Source of the DNA: Propionispira raffinosivorans DSM 20765
GTDB lineage: Bacteria; Bacillota; Negativicutes; Selenomonadales; Selenomonadaceae
Direction: 5' to 3'
Assembly (NCBI RefSeq): GCF_000381065.1
Contig: NZ_KB905851.1
Location: 1-64,000, forward strand
Length of the DNA stretch: 64,000 nucleotides
The notes beneath the pieces were generated by a model, which saw nothing but the letters and a program-made list of their open reading frames with translations, had not been told where the DNA came from and made no database searches. Below, piece after piece: positions 8,194 to 16,796 of this stretch. Each line of letters starts with the position of its first letter. Position 1 is the first letter of the stretch. The position numbers and the translations under genes are program-made.

Positions 8194-9990
8194 GTGATTA
8201 AAATAAAAGGGACAGTTGTAGCAACGTGGATTAGTACAGCAAAAAAGCTCTGGGGCGAAGCTGTAGTCGCTGAAATCATGGGGAATCTTGGTTGGGAGTC
8301 GACAAGAATTTTTTTGCCAACCGAAGATGTAGAAGATAATAAACCAAAACAGATGGTAGAAATGCTGTCAAAAAAAACAGGGCAATCAGTCAAACAAATT
8401 TGGCATGCCATCGGGAAAGATAACGTTACCGCATTTTTTAACGTTTATCCCGCATTTTTTCAAAATAAGACATTATATTCTTTTTTAGCATCACTGTATG
8501 ATATACATGTGGAAGTGGTGAAACGTATCGCTGGTGCAAAACCGCCGGAGGTTATCATGACTCCGATCAGTGAATATGAAGCAATTTTCTCTTACCGTTC
8601 AGAACGAGCCATGTTCGATTATTTTCTTGGCTTATTGGATGGGTCCGCTGAACATTACCATGAAGCATTGGGAATAGAAGTGTTGGAACAAACTTCAAAT
8701 TCTTTAAAATTGAAGCTGAAATTTGCTCAATCGATTACCCATACGCAAACTTTTGGTCTTAATAAATGGCTGGGGTTTGTCGGCGGTCTTGCAGCTAAAA
8801 TCGGCTTACTGGTAACGGTTGCTGTGTTCGTAGCACTGCTTATTGTTCGAACCTTTACGGAAGTATCCTTGTGGACTTCATTGGTAGCGGGTTTTGTATC
8901 CTATATTTCCGCAGCGGTTCTATTGCGTCCAATGCAGTCTATAAAATTGCAGATGGATCGACTTTTAGAACATCGCTATATTGAGACCTTTACTTTACAT
9001 ACAAAAGATGAATTTGAGCGCCTCAACTGTAAGATTGAAGAATATAAGAAACGGATCAAAGCAGATTTTACTGGCTTTAAAGGAACGACAGATGAATTGA
9101 ACCGCTATGGTGGAACCTTTAATACGCTCGCGGGCAATATGGGTTCGGCTTCCGATCATATTACAAATATTATGGATGAAGTAGCCGTGTCAGTACTTCA
9201 TGAAGCAACTTCGACTACGGATGCAGTCGGAATTTTAAACGGTAATATTGTAACGCTCAAAACGGTTGTGGATCAACAAATTGAAAATAACCAGCATTTG
9301 CAAAATGCTGTTGATAAAATTGATCGCGGCTTTGGGGATGTTCACAGTTCAAGCGATAAGATCCATGATAGTATGGTTAATTTTGCTAAGGTCAAAAAAG
9401 ATGTAGGGAAATTAAGTGTGCAGACACAGAAAATTACCGAAATCACGGGTATGGTGGCAGCGATTGCTGGACAGACGAATATGCTTGCGCTTAATGCAGC
9501 GATTGAAGCAGCCAGAGCAGGTGAACAAGGTCGTGGCTTTGCAGTTGTAGCGCAGGAAGTTGGACGACTCGCCGAAGAGTCGCAGCAGCATTCCGAAATT
9601 ATTTCGGCAGATGTTTTGGTCATTACCCATACAATTCAGGATGTTGTGAAATCTGTTGATGAAGAATACGCTCTTTTGTCAACGGAAAGCAAACAGCTTA
9701 TCGGTGTCGTAAATGAGAATGCGGAACATGTTGCTAATATTAGAGCTGTTTCAGCAGGAATTGTGGATATGATATCTAAGCTGGAACATGAAATGGAAGA
9801 TATCAATTCCGTCTATGGAAATATTGAATCGATTGCGGCAATTTCTGAAGAAAATTCAGCGGCAACACAGGAAGTTAATTCAGCAGTTCGTATTTATAAT
9901 GATAAATTGCAAGATATGATTGGTAAGATTGGTGAATTTAAGAAGATGACGCAGAATTTTGCGGTGGATATCAATCAGTATAAAATTTAA
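8194..9990 (+). CDS. Methyl-accepting chemotaxis protein with H-NOX heme domain
   Basis: Residues 1-185 are a heme NO/O2-binding (H-NOX) domain. They carry Trp12 (TWIS), Asn77, proximal His105 (LYDIHVEV), the PP of GAKPP, the YxSxR heme-propionate motif (YRSER, 134-138) and Tyr143 in FDYFLGL. Tyr143 aligns with the distal tyrosine that allows O2 binding in the Thermoanaerobacter H-NOX receptor. Two membrane helices (about 198-217 and 225-247) follow, then a linker and a cytoplasmic signalling domain with the conserved hairpin ([18 protein letters not shown], near 425). The heme domain should therefore be cytoplasmic. The first usable codon is GTG at 8194, inside the GGGGTGATT Shine-Dalgarno. 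An AUA at 8203 would give the usual M-K-G-T start. A bidirectional terminator follows. Confidence 0.93.
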   Translation: MIKIKGTVVATWISTAKKLWGEAVVAEIMGNLGWESTRIFLPTEDVEDNKPKQMVEMLSKKTGQSVKQIWHAIGKDNVTAFFNVYPAFFQNKTLYSFLASLYDIHVEVVKRIAGAKPPEVIMTPISEYEAIFSYRSERAMFDYFLGLLDGSAEHYHEALGIEVLEQTSNSLKLKLKFAQSITHTQTFGLNKWLGFVGGLAAKIGLLVTVAVFVALLIVRTFTEVSLWTSLVAGFVSYISAAVLLRPMQSIKLQMDRLLEHRYIETFTLHTKDEFERLNCKIEEYKKRIKADFTGFKGTTDELNRYGGTFNTLAGNMGSASDHITNIMDEVAVSVLHEATSTTDAVGILNGNIVTLKTVVDQQIENNQHLQNAVDKIDRGFGDVHSSSDKIHDSMVNFAKVKKDVGKLSVQTQKITEITGMVAAIAGQTNMLALNAAIEAARAGEQGRGFAVVAQEVGRLAEESQQHSEIISADVLVITHTIQDVVKSVDEEYALLSTESKQLIGVVNENAEHVANIRAVSAGIVDMISKLEHEMEDINSVYGNIESIAAISEENSAATQEVNSAVRIYNDKLQDMIGKIGEFKKMTQNFAVDINQYKI

Positions 9991-9999
9991 TAAGATAAT

Positions 10000-10037
10000 A
10001 AAAAAAACAGACGATTTCAAATCGTCTGTTTTTTTTA
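10000..10037. terminator. Bidirectional terminator between chemoreceptor and mgsA
   Basis: ACAGACGATTT pairs with AAATCGTCTGT. The stem is flanked by A runs on the left and T runs on the right, so it can serve both convergent genes. Confidence 0.9.
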
Positions 10038-10041
10038 TTAT

Positions 10042-10422
10042 TTATTTGTTTTGTTCTGTGACCAGCCATTTTACTAAAATATGAGCACTGCGACGGTTGG
10101 TAGCCAAAGGGATATTATGTACATCGCAAATTCGCAGCAAGGCTGTAATGTCTGGCTCGTGAGGTTGTGATGTCAGCGGATCACGCAGGAAAATAACAAG
10201 ATCAACTTTTTCTGTTGCGACGAGTGCGCCAATTTGCTGATCGCCGCCAAGCGGACCGGACATCAGAGTTTTTACATTTAAATGAAATTTTTCATTGATC
10301 AGTGTCCCGGTTGTTCTGGTAGCAATGAGGTCGTATTGCGAAAGTACGTCTTTATGATGGTCGACAAATTCTAACATTTCAGTTTTTTTCTTGTCATGGG
10401 CAATTAAAGCGATTGTTTTCAT
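10042..10422 (-). CDS. mgsA: Methylglyoxal synthase
   Basis: The enzyme converts dihydroxyacetone phosphate to methylglyoxal and phosphate, a bypass of lower glycolysis that relieves sugar-phosphate stress. At 126 residues it is slightly short of typical. It keeps the N-terminal [10 protein letters not shown] phosphate-binding strand, TGTLI, the catalytic aspartate loop [12 protein letters not shown] and the [15 protein letters not shown] segment with the second Asp and the active-site His. The end, [11 protein letters not shown], is also conserved. It is monocistronic and convergent with the H-NOX chemoreceptor gene. The sugar-acid operon at 35.7 kb may yield DHAP, the substrate of this enzyme, but no genetic link is visible. 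Confidence 0.95.
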   Translation of the reverse strand: MKTIALIAHDKKKTEMLEFVDHHKDVLSQYDLIATRTTGTLINEKFHLNVKTLMSGPLGGDQQIGALVATEKVDLVIFLRDPLTSQPHEPDITALLRICDVHNIPLATNRRSAHILVKWLVTEQNK

Positions 10423-10610
10423 GAATACACCTGCTTTGATAGATTTTATTTAGTATGAATTACTATTTCAGTATAGCGTATTTGTGAAAACAGGTAAATA
10501 GCAGAATTCTGAGAAAAAAATTTGATTTCACTAGGATTTTGTTTCGGTAATTTTTATCGTTGTTCTTATTGTGCAACAATTGTGAAAATCGATAACTTTA
10601 GGGACAGATA

Positions 10611-10640
10611 TTGCATCACGCATAGGACTTATGATAAAAT
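10611..10640 (+). promoter_or_regulatory. Candidate promoter of the Y1 transposase gene
   Basis: TTGCAT, an 18-bp spacer and TAAAAT end 23 bp before the GTG start. Confidence 0.4.
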
Positions 10641-10663
10641 ATCTCCGAATGGAGTGAATGTAA

Positions 10664-11422
10664 GTGGCAAGAAAAGCAAGAGTGAAAAGTAGTACCGGAA
10701 TTTATCATATTATTATACGCGGTCTGGATATGCAAACAGTATTTGAAGAGGACGAGGACAAAACAGCTTTTTTAAAGTTGGTGCATGATTATAAAGCAAT
10801 CTGCGGCTACGCTGTGTTTGGCTATGTGGTGATGGATCATCATGTCCATCTTGTGATTCGTGAAGGGCAGAATACCGTCAGTAATATTATGAAGCGTATC
10901 GGGGTTAAGTATGTTGCACGCTATAACGCAAAATATGCGCGTGAAGGGCAGTTGTTTCATGATCGTTTTAAAAGTGAGCCAATTGAGTCGGACGATTATT
11001 TAAAAACAGTTTTACGTTATATTCATCAAGAACCTGTTCGTACTGGTGCGGTAACTGAAATTAGCAGATATCCCTGGAGCAGTTTTAAAGAATACATAGA
11101 TGCGGATTCGCTTGTTGATACACAAAAAGTTTTAGCTATTTTTGGTAAAGAAGAAGCAGCGCAGCGCATTGCTTTTCGCAAGTATATGAATGAACCTTCC
11201 GAGGATAAATGTTTAGAAGCTTGTCGGGAAAAGATTGCTGATGCAGATTTGCTGGCCCTTTTACTTCGTTTAGCCCGAGTAAAAACGGTGGAGGAATTAA
11301 AACGTTTATCGAAACCAGACCGCAATGAAATGTTGAGAGAAGTGAAATCACTGGATACAACGTCTACATGGCAAATTGCTAAAGTGAGTGGTTTTAGCCA
11401 AAGTGTTGTCGCAAAAATATAA
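10664..11422 (+). CDS. Y1 (RAYT-like) transposase with C-terminal helix-turn-helix
   Basis: The N-terminal domain matches the IS200-like/REP-associated tyrosine transposase fold. It has GIYHIIIRG at the start, the metal-binding HUH pair in VVMDHHVHLVI, GQLFHDRFKSEPI, and YLKTVLRYIHQEPVRTG carrying the candidate nucleophilic tyrosine. After the catalytic domain comes an extra region of about 100 residues ending in DTTSTWQIAKVSGFSQSVVAKI, which looks like a helix-turn-helix. The GTG start has GGAG about nine bases upstream. No terminal repeats, IS200-type hairpins or clear REP array flank it, so it looks like a single-copy or domesticated member and not an active insertion sequence. A hairpin terminator follows. 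Confidence 0.85.
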   Translation: MARKARVKSSTGIYHIIIRGLDMQTVFEEDEDKTAFLKLVHDYKAICGYAVFGYVVMDHHVHLVIREGQNTVSNIMKRIGVKYVARYNAKYAREGQLFHDRFKSEPIESDDYLKTVLRYIHQEPVRTGAVTEISRYPWSSFKEYIDADSLVDTQKVLAIFGKEEAAQRIAFRKYMNEPSEDKCLEACREKIADADLLALLLRLARVKTVEELKRLSKPDRNEMLREVKSLDTTSTWQIAKVSGFSQSVVAKI

Positions 11423-11437
11423 AAAACAATAAAATTT

Positions 11438-11497
11438 AAAGAGCTCCTATAGTTAATCGGCTGAAAAAGCTTGTTATATACAGGGGCTCTTCTTGTT
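11438..11497 (+). terminator. Hairpin terminator after the Y1 transposase
   Basis: AAAGAGCTCCT (11438-11448) pairs imperfectly with AGGGGCTCTT (11482-11491) across a loop of about 33 nt and is followed by CTTGTTT. The long loop makes this moderate. Confidence 0.45.
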
Positions 11498-11613
11498 TGA
11501 AAAATTTTTTTAATAAAACGTGTAACTCCATTCTTGACGATTGCCGTATAGGATATTTAATGTACCTTATAATAGCATTTATATATTTTTTTTATCTTTT
11601 GTGCAGCAATCGC

Positions 11614-11642
11614 TTGTGTATTTAATTGATATGTAGTATATT
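11614..11642 (+). promoter_or_regulatory. Candidate promoter of the hydrogenase operon
   Basis: TTGTGT (11614-11619), a 17-bp spacer and TATATT (11637-11642) lie 42 bp before hyfB. The ArsR-family regulator at the operon end is a candidate repressor, but no clear operator palindrome is visible here. Confidence 0.4.
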
Positions 11643-11683
11643 CAAATAATCAGATATTCAGTAGTATAGATATTGGAGGTAGT

Positions 11684-13720
11684 ATGTTTTTGTTAACACA
11701 GGATTTATTTAACAATTTATTTGAGCTGGGTGTGCTCTTTTTTATTTTGGGCGGTATATTTCCGTTGCTTTTGCATAAATGGCAGCACTTTGCGACTGCT
11801 TTTGCCAATGGTTGTTCTTTTGCCGGCGGTGTTTTGATGACAATTGTGGCGGGGCGGTTGCTTTTGTTTCAGGAAACCTTAAACTTGATGGCGTGGACGA
11901 TTATGGACCCAATCATATTGAAAGTTCATTTTGATATGCTATCGTCCTTCTTTTTATTGATTATTGGCAGTATGGTTTTAATTTGTGCTATTTACGCACA
12001 GGGAGATGTTGGTTCTAATAAACAACTGGATGGTAGAAACTATCTCGGGGCTATTATGAATTTTTTTATCCTTTCCCTTATTGGCGTTGTTGGTGTTGAT
12101 ACTTCCGTGACCTTTTTGATCTTTTGGGAGTTCATGGCGTTGACGTCTTTTGCGCTGGTGATGTTTGAACATGAAAAAAAGAAAGTTCGTTCCGCGGGCT
12201 ATATTTATTTGACGATGACACATGTAATCGGCGTTTGTTTGAGTATCGCTTTTTTATTGTTGTATTGGTATACGGGCAGTTTAGAGTTTGCTGCTTACAA
12301 GAATGTTGGGTCACAGGTATCAGAATTAGCAGGATCCATAATCTTTTTTTTGTTTTTTATTGGTTTTGCTGCAAAAATGGGATTGTTTCCAATTAATGTA
12401 TGGCTGCCACGGGCTTATCCGGCGGCACCATCGAGCGCAACGACGCTGATGGCTTCAGCAATGATCAAAATGCCTGTGTATGCATTACTACGTGTATCTT
12501 TTGATTTTTTTGGCACAGGCCCGCTCTGGTGGGGGCTGTGCGTTATTGGAATAGGAACGGTTTCTATGTTTGCGGGCAGTTTGTTAGGTGCTTTGCAAAA
12601 TGATACGAAACGGTTTCTTGCTTATAGTAGTGTGGAGAACATGGGACTTATTTGTGTGGGAATTGGTGCAAGTTTGTATTTTAATGCAGTGGGCGCATTT
12701 ACGTTGGCGGCACTGGCTTTTTCGGGTACATTGTACCATGTTTTCAGTCACTGCATCTTTAAATCTCTACTGTTTATGGGAGCTGGAGTTATGCTGAGGG
12801 CAACGGGAACATGCAATATAAGTCGTCTCGGCGGTCTTATTCATCGGATGCCTTGGATGGCGGGCGCTTTTTTGATTGGCGGGATGACCTTGGCTTCTTT
12901 ACCGCCATTTACTGGATTTATGAGTGAGTGGCTTTTGCTGCAATCGATGCTGCATATGGCTTTTGAACCATCAACGCCATTTATTAAACTTTTTGCTGCC
13001 ATGGTTGTGGCGGCCATGGGACTGTCTGGAGCGCTGGCGGCGGCAGCTGTGGTTAAACACTTTGGCATCGCTTTTTTAGGCAAGGCACGCACTCCAGAGG
13101 CGGCTGAGATGCAAGATGTTAATGGAAGTATGCGCGTTGGAATGATGGTGCTTTGTTTTTTGTCGCTCGTATTGGGAATATATCCTGGCGGAGCATTCTT
13201 GTTTATTAATGCGGTGACGAGTGGGTATTTTTCCGTGGTGTTTAAGAGTGATTTTATTGTCCTTGTTCCGTTTGTTGGAGCTGCCGAAAAACTGACAATC
13301 TCCACGGGCATTGTGACAGGTTTGATTTTTGTCATTTTACTGTTTACGTATCTTTTGATTCGCCGTCTGTATGGACGGAGTCGTTATGAACTAGAATCTG
13401 TCTGGACTTGCGGAGGGGAACATCTTCCTATTATGGAATATACAGCAGCATCCTATTCACAGCCGTTGCTGCGTATTTTCAAGAGAATTCTTGGAGCACA
13501 TAACAAGATTGTGACACAAGCTGAATATCAATATTATCCAAAGCGAATCGAGCATCGTATCAATATCGATGCTCGTGTTGGTGATAATGTTTATAAACCT
13601 TGTATTGGACTTATGGTAAAACTATTTAAGCAAGTTAAAATCATTCAAAATGGTAATTTGCAAGCTTATGTGGCTTATATGGTTGCAGCTTTAATTATTA
13701 CTTTGTTATGGATTAGGTAG
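11684..13720 (+). CDS. hyfB: Hydrogenase-4 component B-like proton-pumping subunit
   Basis: This is an antiporter-like (NuoL/M, HyfB/HycC) membrane subunit expected to couple hydrogenase electron flow to ion translocation. It is 678 residues, close to Escherichia coli HyfB. It has about 14-16 hydrophobic helices, with the conserved Proton_antipo_M stretch FAAKMGLFPINVWLPRAYPAAPSSATTLMASAMIKMPVYALLR. This stretch contains the channel lysine and is followed by KRFLAYSSVENMG and the helix with FSHCIFKSLLFMGAG. GGAGG precedes the ATG. It is the first gene of a tightly packed operon. Confidence 0.92.
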   Translation: MFLLTQDLFNNLFELGVLFFILGGIFPLLLHKWQHFATAFANGCSFAGGVLMTIVAGRLLLFQETLNLMAWTIMDPIILKVHFDMLSSFFLLIIGSMVLICAIYAQGDVGSNKQLDGRNYLGAIMNFFILSLIGVVGVDTSVTFLIFWEFMALTSFALVMFEHEKKKVRSAGYIYLTMTHVIGVCLSIAFLLLYWYTGSLEFAAYKNVGSQVSELAGSIIFFLFFIGFAAKMGLFPINVWLPRAYPAAPSSATTLMASAMIKMPVYALLRVSFDFFGTGPLWWGLCVIGIGTVSMFAGSLLGALQNDTKRFLAYSSVENMGLICVGIGASLYFNAVGAFTLAALAFSGTLYHVFSHCIFKSLLFMGAGVMLRATGTCNISRLGGLIHRMPWMAGAFLIGGMTLASLPPFTGFMSEWLLLQSMLHMAFEPSTPFIKLFAAMVVAAMGLSGALAAAAVVKHFGIAFLGKARTPEAAEMQDVNGSMRVGMMVLCFLSLVLGIYPGGAFLFINAVTSGYFSVVFKSDFIVLVPFVGAAEKLTISTGIVTGLIFVILLFTYLLIRRLYGRSRYELESVWTCGGEHLPIMEYTAASYSQPLLRIFKRILGAHNKIVTQAEYQYYPKRIEHRINIDARVGDNVYKPCIGLMVKLFKQVKIIQNGNLQAYVAYMVAALIITLLWIR

Positions 13721-13729
13721 GTGGAATGG

Positions 13730-14671
13730 ATGATAGAAAAAATAGTATATATGGTCTGTCAGGTTTTGTTGGTTTTATTTGCAGCACCATTGGTAGAGGG
13801 GATCATAAAAAAAGTGAAGGCTCGGCTGCAAAATCGTATTGGTGCTGATCTTATACAGCCATATCGTGATTTATTTAAATATCTGCGTAAAGATGCAGTG
13901 CTTGCTAAAGAGGCTTCTTGGCTCACGCGGACAACACCTTATCTTGTTTTTGCCATTGTCCTGGGTTCAGTAAGTTTGCTGCCCATGGCGGCATTGTATT
14001 CATCGCTGACCTTTACCGGTGATATCATTTTACTGGTTTATCTTTTTGCCGTCGTGCGTTTTTTTCTAGCGATTACGGCTTTGGATTCCGGCAGTGCTTT
14101 TGGCGGGATGGGATCGAGCCGGGAGATGATCATGTCTGCTATTTGTGAAGCGGCGCTGCTGCTTGCGGTGATTGCTGTACTTATGCAGGTTGGCACAACC
14201 AATCTGAGGGTGATTGTCGAATCTTTGCTTACGGGGGGCCGGGATTTATTTAATTACGCGTATTGGCTCTCCTTTGTGGCATTTTTGCTTGTGGTCATTG
14301 TTGAAACAGGGCGGATACCTTATGATAACCCGGATACACATCTGGAACTTACCATGATTCATGAAGCTATGCTGCTTGAATATTCGGGCCGTTATTGGGG
14401 CCTTTTGCATTGGGCTCTTTTGGTGAAGCAAATTCTTGTTTTTACTTTATTTATCGATCTTTTTATCCCATGGGGGATTGCCAAAGAATTTACCGGTTTG
14501 GCAATTTTTGAGGGCAGTATTTTTTATTTGCTTAAAGTTATTCTGCTTGGTATATTGCTGGCGGTGATTGAAACGGTTTATGCAAAAATGAGGTTGTTTA
14601 AAGTACCAAAATTGTTGGCAGTTTCAATGGCGTTATCGGTTTTGGCGATTGTTTTGCAAATTGCTGTATAA
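13730..14671 (+). CDS. hyfC: Hydrogenase-4 component C-like (NuoH-type) subunit
   Basis: This is the membrane anchor homologous to complex I NuoH and HycD/HyfC, which connects the hydrophilic hydrogenase arm to the pumping subunits. It is about 313 residues with eight hydrophobic helices. Diagnostic loops are GRLQNR-like KARLQNRIGADLIQPYRDLFKYLRKD near the N terminus, ALDSGSAFGGMGSSREMIMSAICEAAL in the middle and ETGRIPYDNPDTHLELTMIHEAMLLEYSGR toward the end. The last holds the conserved acidic residues of the quinone-like cavity. GTG at 13721 directly abuts the hyfB stop, while the ATG at 13730 has GGTGG five bases upstream and is preferred. Confidence 0.92.
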   Translation: MIEKIVYMVCQVLLVLFAAPLVEGIIKKVKARLQNRIGADLIQPYRDLFKYLRKDAVLAKEASWLTRTTPYLVFAIVLGSVSLLPMAALYSSLTFTGDIILLVYLFAVVRFFLAITALDSGSAFGGMGSSREMIMSAICEAALLLAVIAVLMQVGTTNLRVIVESLLTGGRDLFNYAYWLSFVAFLLVVIVETGRIPYDNPDTHLELTMIHEAMLLEYSGRYWGLLHWALLVKQILVFTLFIDLFIPWGIAKEFTGLAIFEGSIFYLLKVILLGILLAVIETVYAKMRLFKVPKLLAVSMALSVLAIVLQIAV

Positions 14672-14690
14672 AGGGGGAAGAAAAATACAA

Positions 14691-15326
14691 ATGGATAGTT
14701 TTATTACGGTGATTTTACTCGTAAGTACGCTGCTTTTATTTAGGACGAAAAAGACGATGGATGCTGTATTTATTATAACAATCCAATCAGCTGGTCTGGC
14801 TGTAATCGGATTTATTATGTGGTATCGCACGGGACTGGTGCATCTTTTAATTGGGGCCATTTTAACCCTGGTGGTTAAAACGTTTCTGATACCCTATATA
14901 TTGTATTATACGGTGCGTAAAACGAAAGAACACCGAAACATTGTACGGAGCATGGGGCAGTTTTCTACGATGCTGATAGCCCTTTTGCTAACGGTGTTGG
15001 GGCAGTATGTAGCATCTCATTTGATGCTTCCGGGAGCGGAACATGGGATGCGTTATCTGTCAGCAGCGATAAGTTTAGTGTTTTTAGGAACATTTACGAT
15101 TATCAATAATAAGCAAGTTTTGATGGAAGGAATTGGTGTCATTGTGATTGAAAACGGTTTATTTTTGATTACACAGTCGTTAAGCTATGGAATGCCTCTA
15201 GCCGTTGAACTAGGGATTTTCTTTGATTTATTTGTAGCGGTTGTAATTATTGCGAGTTTGACATTTAAGATTCATTCTGTTTTCCATAGTTTGAATACAG
15301 AAAAAATGCAGGATTTAAGGGGATAA
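14691..15326 (+). CDS. hyfE: Hydrogenase-4 component E-like (NuoK-type) subunit
   Basis: This small membrane subunit of the Hyf complex is about 211 residues with six to seven hydrophobic helices. The C-terminal half (ISLVFLGTFTIINNKQVLMEGIGVIVIENGLFLITQ, then ELGIFFDLFVAVVIIASLTFKIH) matches HyfE, with a buried glutamate in the ENGLF helix comparable to NuoK. AAGGGGGAAG lies before the ATG at 14691, which excludes the upstream in-frame ATG at 14649 inside hyfC. It lies 19 bases after hyfC and three before hyfF. HyfD, normally between C and E, is absent. Confidence 0.88.
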   Translation: MDSFITVILLVSTLLLFRTKKTMDAVFIITIQSAGLAVIGFIMWYRTGLVHLLIGAILTLVVKTFLIPYILYYTVRKTKEHRNIVRSMGQFSTMLIALLLTVLGQYVASHLMLPGAEHGMRYLSAAISLVFLGTFTIINNKQVLMEGIGVIVIENGLFLITQSLSYGMPLAVELGIFFDLFVAVVIIASLTFKIHSVFHSLNTEKMQDLRG

Positions 15327-15329
15327 GTT

Positions 15330-16796
15330 ATGTTGGCAATAGGATTATTTGTAGTTACGCTTTTGAGTGGTGTTTTGGGCGGGCTGTTTAGCAGACATAA
15401 ATTTGCCGATTTCTTGCAGGCCACAGGGTCCTTTGTTTCATTGCTGCTGGCAGGCTGGATTGCAAAAATTGTAATTTTTGATGGGAACATACTTATCTAT
15501 TCAGATCATTTGATTTATATTGATGCCCTAGGTGCTTTTAATATTATGTTGATCGCGATGGTCGGGTTTGCGGCAGCGGTTTATTCGGTTGGTTATATGC
15601 GTTATGAAGTGGCAGAAGGATTCATAACACGAGTGCAGTTAGGTAGATATTATTTCTTTTTTCATTGTTTTATTTTATCGATGCTGTGGGTGAGTTCAGT
15701 TGATAATTTGGGCATGTTATGGGTTGGAATAGAGCTTACTACATTGATTTCAGCCTTATTAGTATCCTTTTATGGAACACAACATGCATTGGAGGCAGCT
15801 TGGAAATACCTTATTATGGGGGTGGTAGGGATTGGTTTTGCCCTTTTAGGTATTGTATTTCTCTATATGTCAGGGCTCAACACCATGAATCCGGCAGCGG
15901 CACTGCAGTGGTCTTCACTTATGGTGGTGGCGGATCAACTGAATCCACAATGGGTTGAAATCGGTTTTATTTTTATTTTGATTGGTTTTGGCACAAAGGC
16001 AGGGCTGGCACCTATGCATTTTTGGCTGCCGGATGCACACAGTCAGGCTCCAGCACCGGTTAGTGCGGTTTTATCCGGGGTACTTTTGAATACCGCCCTT
16101 TATGGTATTTTTCGCATTTTTGCGATTGCAAATCTTACGCTGCATGGACAGGCCGCTAAATATTTAATTGGGTTTGGACTGTTTTCAATTGCGGTGACAG
16201 TACCATTTATCATGGTGCAGAAGGATTTAAAGCGTATGCTGGCATTTTCGAGTGTTGAGCATATGGGGATTATTACATTAGCTGTTGGTTTTGGTGGACC
16301 GTTGGGGTTATATGGAGCGTTTTTGCATATGTTTAATCATTCCATGACCAAATCTTTACTGTTTTTTGCTGCGGGTGATGTGGCGCAAAAGTACCATACG
16401 AAATTTATGGATCGTATTTTTGGGGTACTTAAGGCGCTTCCTTTTACCGGAATTGTCATGCTTATTGCAGCTTTTGGTGTTGCCGGGGCACCACCGTTTA
16501 GCATCTTTTTGAGTGAGTTTACAATCATGTTAGCGGGTGCAGCTTCTGGTCATATTTTTGCCGCAGGTATTTTTGCTTTGTTGATTGTACTGATTTTTGC
16601 GGGAATGTCTTATTATGTGTTGAAGATGATTTTTGGGAAAATGCCGGTTCGAACCGTGCATCAAACGGATTTTTGGATGAAAACTGCCATGAGTATGCTG
16701 CTTGTGTTTGTTATAGTCGGGGGTCTATATGTACCAGAGCCCCTTGTTTATGCAATCCATGCAGCAGTCGCCATATTCCAAGGGGGGATTAAATAA
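15330..16796 (+). CDS. hyfF: Hydrogenase-4 component F-like (NuoN-type) subunit
   Basis: This is the second antiporter-like subunit (488 residues, about 14 helices). It carries FGTKAGLAPMHFWLPDAHSQAPAPVSAVLSGVLLNTALYGIFR with the conserved lysine and the Pro-rich broken helix. KRMLAFSSVEHMGIITLAVGFGG and FNHSMTKSLLFFAAGDVAQKYHTK follow. With HyfB this gives two putative ion-pumping modules, as in Hyf minus HyfD. AGGGGATAAGTT precedes the ATG. Its stop overlaps the start of hyfG (TAATG), so translation is probably coupled. Confidence 0.92.
   Translation: MLAIGLFVVTLLSGVLGGLFSRHKFADFLQATGSFVSLLLAGWIAKIVIFDGNILIYSDHLIYIDALGAFNIMLIAMVGFAAAVYSVGYMRYEVAEGFITRVQLGRYYFFFHCFILSMLWVSSVDNLGMLWVGIELTTLISALLVSFYGTQHALEAAWKYLIMGVVGIGFALLGIVFLYMSGLNTMNPAAALQWSSLMVVADQLNPQWVEIGFIFILIGFGTKAGLAPMHFWLPDAHSQAPAPVSAVLSGVLLNTALYGIFRIFAIANLTLHGQAAKYLIGFGLFSIAVTVPFIMVQKDLKRMLAFSSVEHMGIITLAVGFGGPLGLYGAFLHMFNHSMTKSLLFFAAGDVAQKYHTKFMDRIFGVLKALPFTGIVMLIAAFGVAGAPPFSIFLSEFTIMLAGAASGHIFAAGIFALLIVLIFAGMSYYVLKMIFGKMPVRTVHQTDFWMKTAMSMLLVFVIVGGLYVPEPLVYAIHAAVAIFQGGIK

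Noticed and set aside
12841-13335. 164-codon minus-strand frame inside hyfB
   Set aside because: It is antisense to strongly conserved antiporter motifs and is a shadow.
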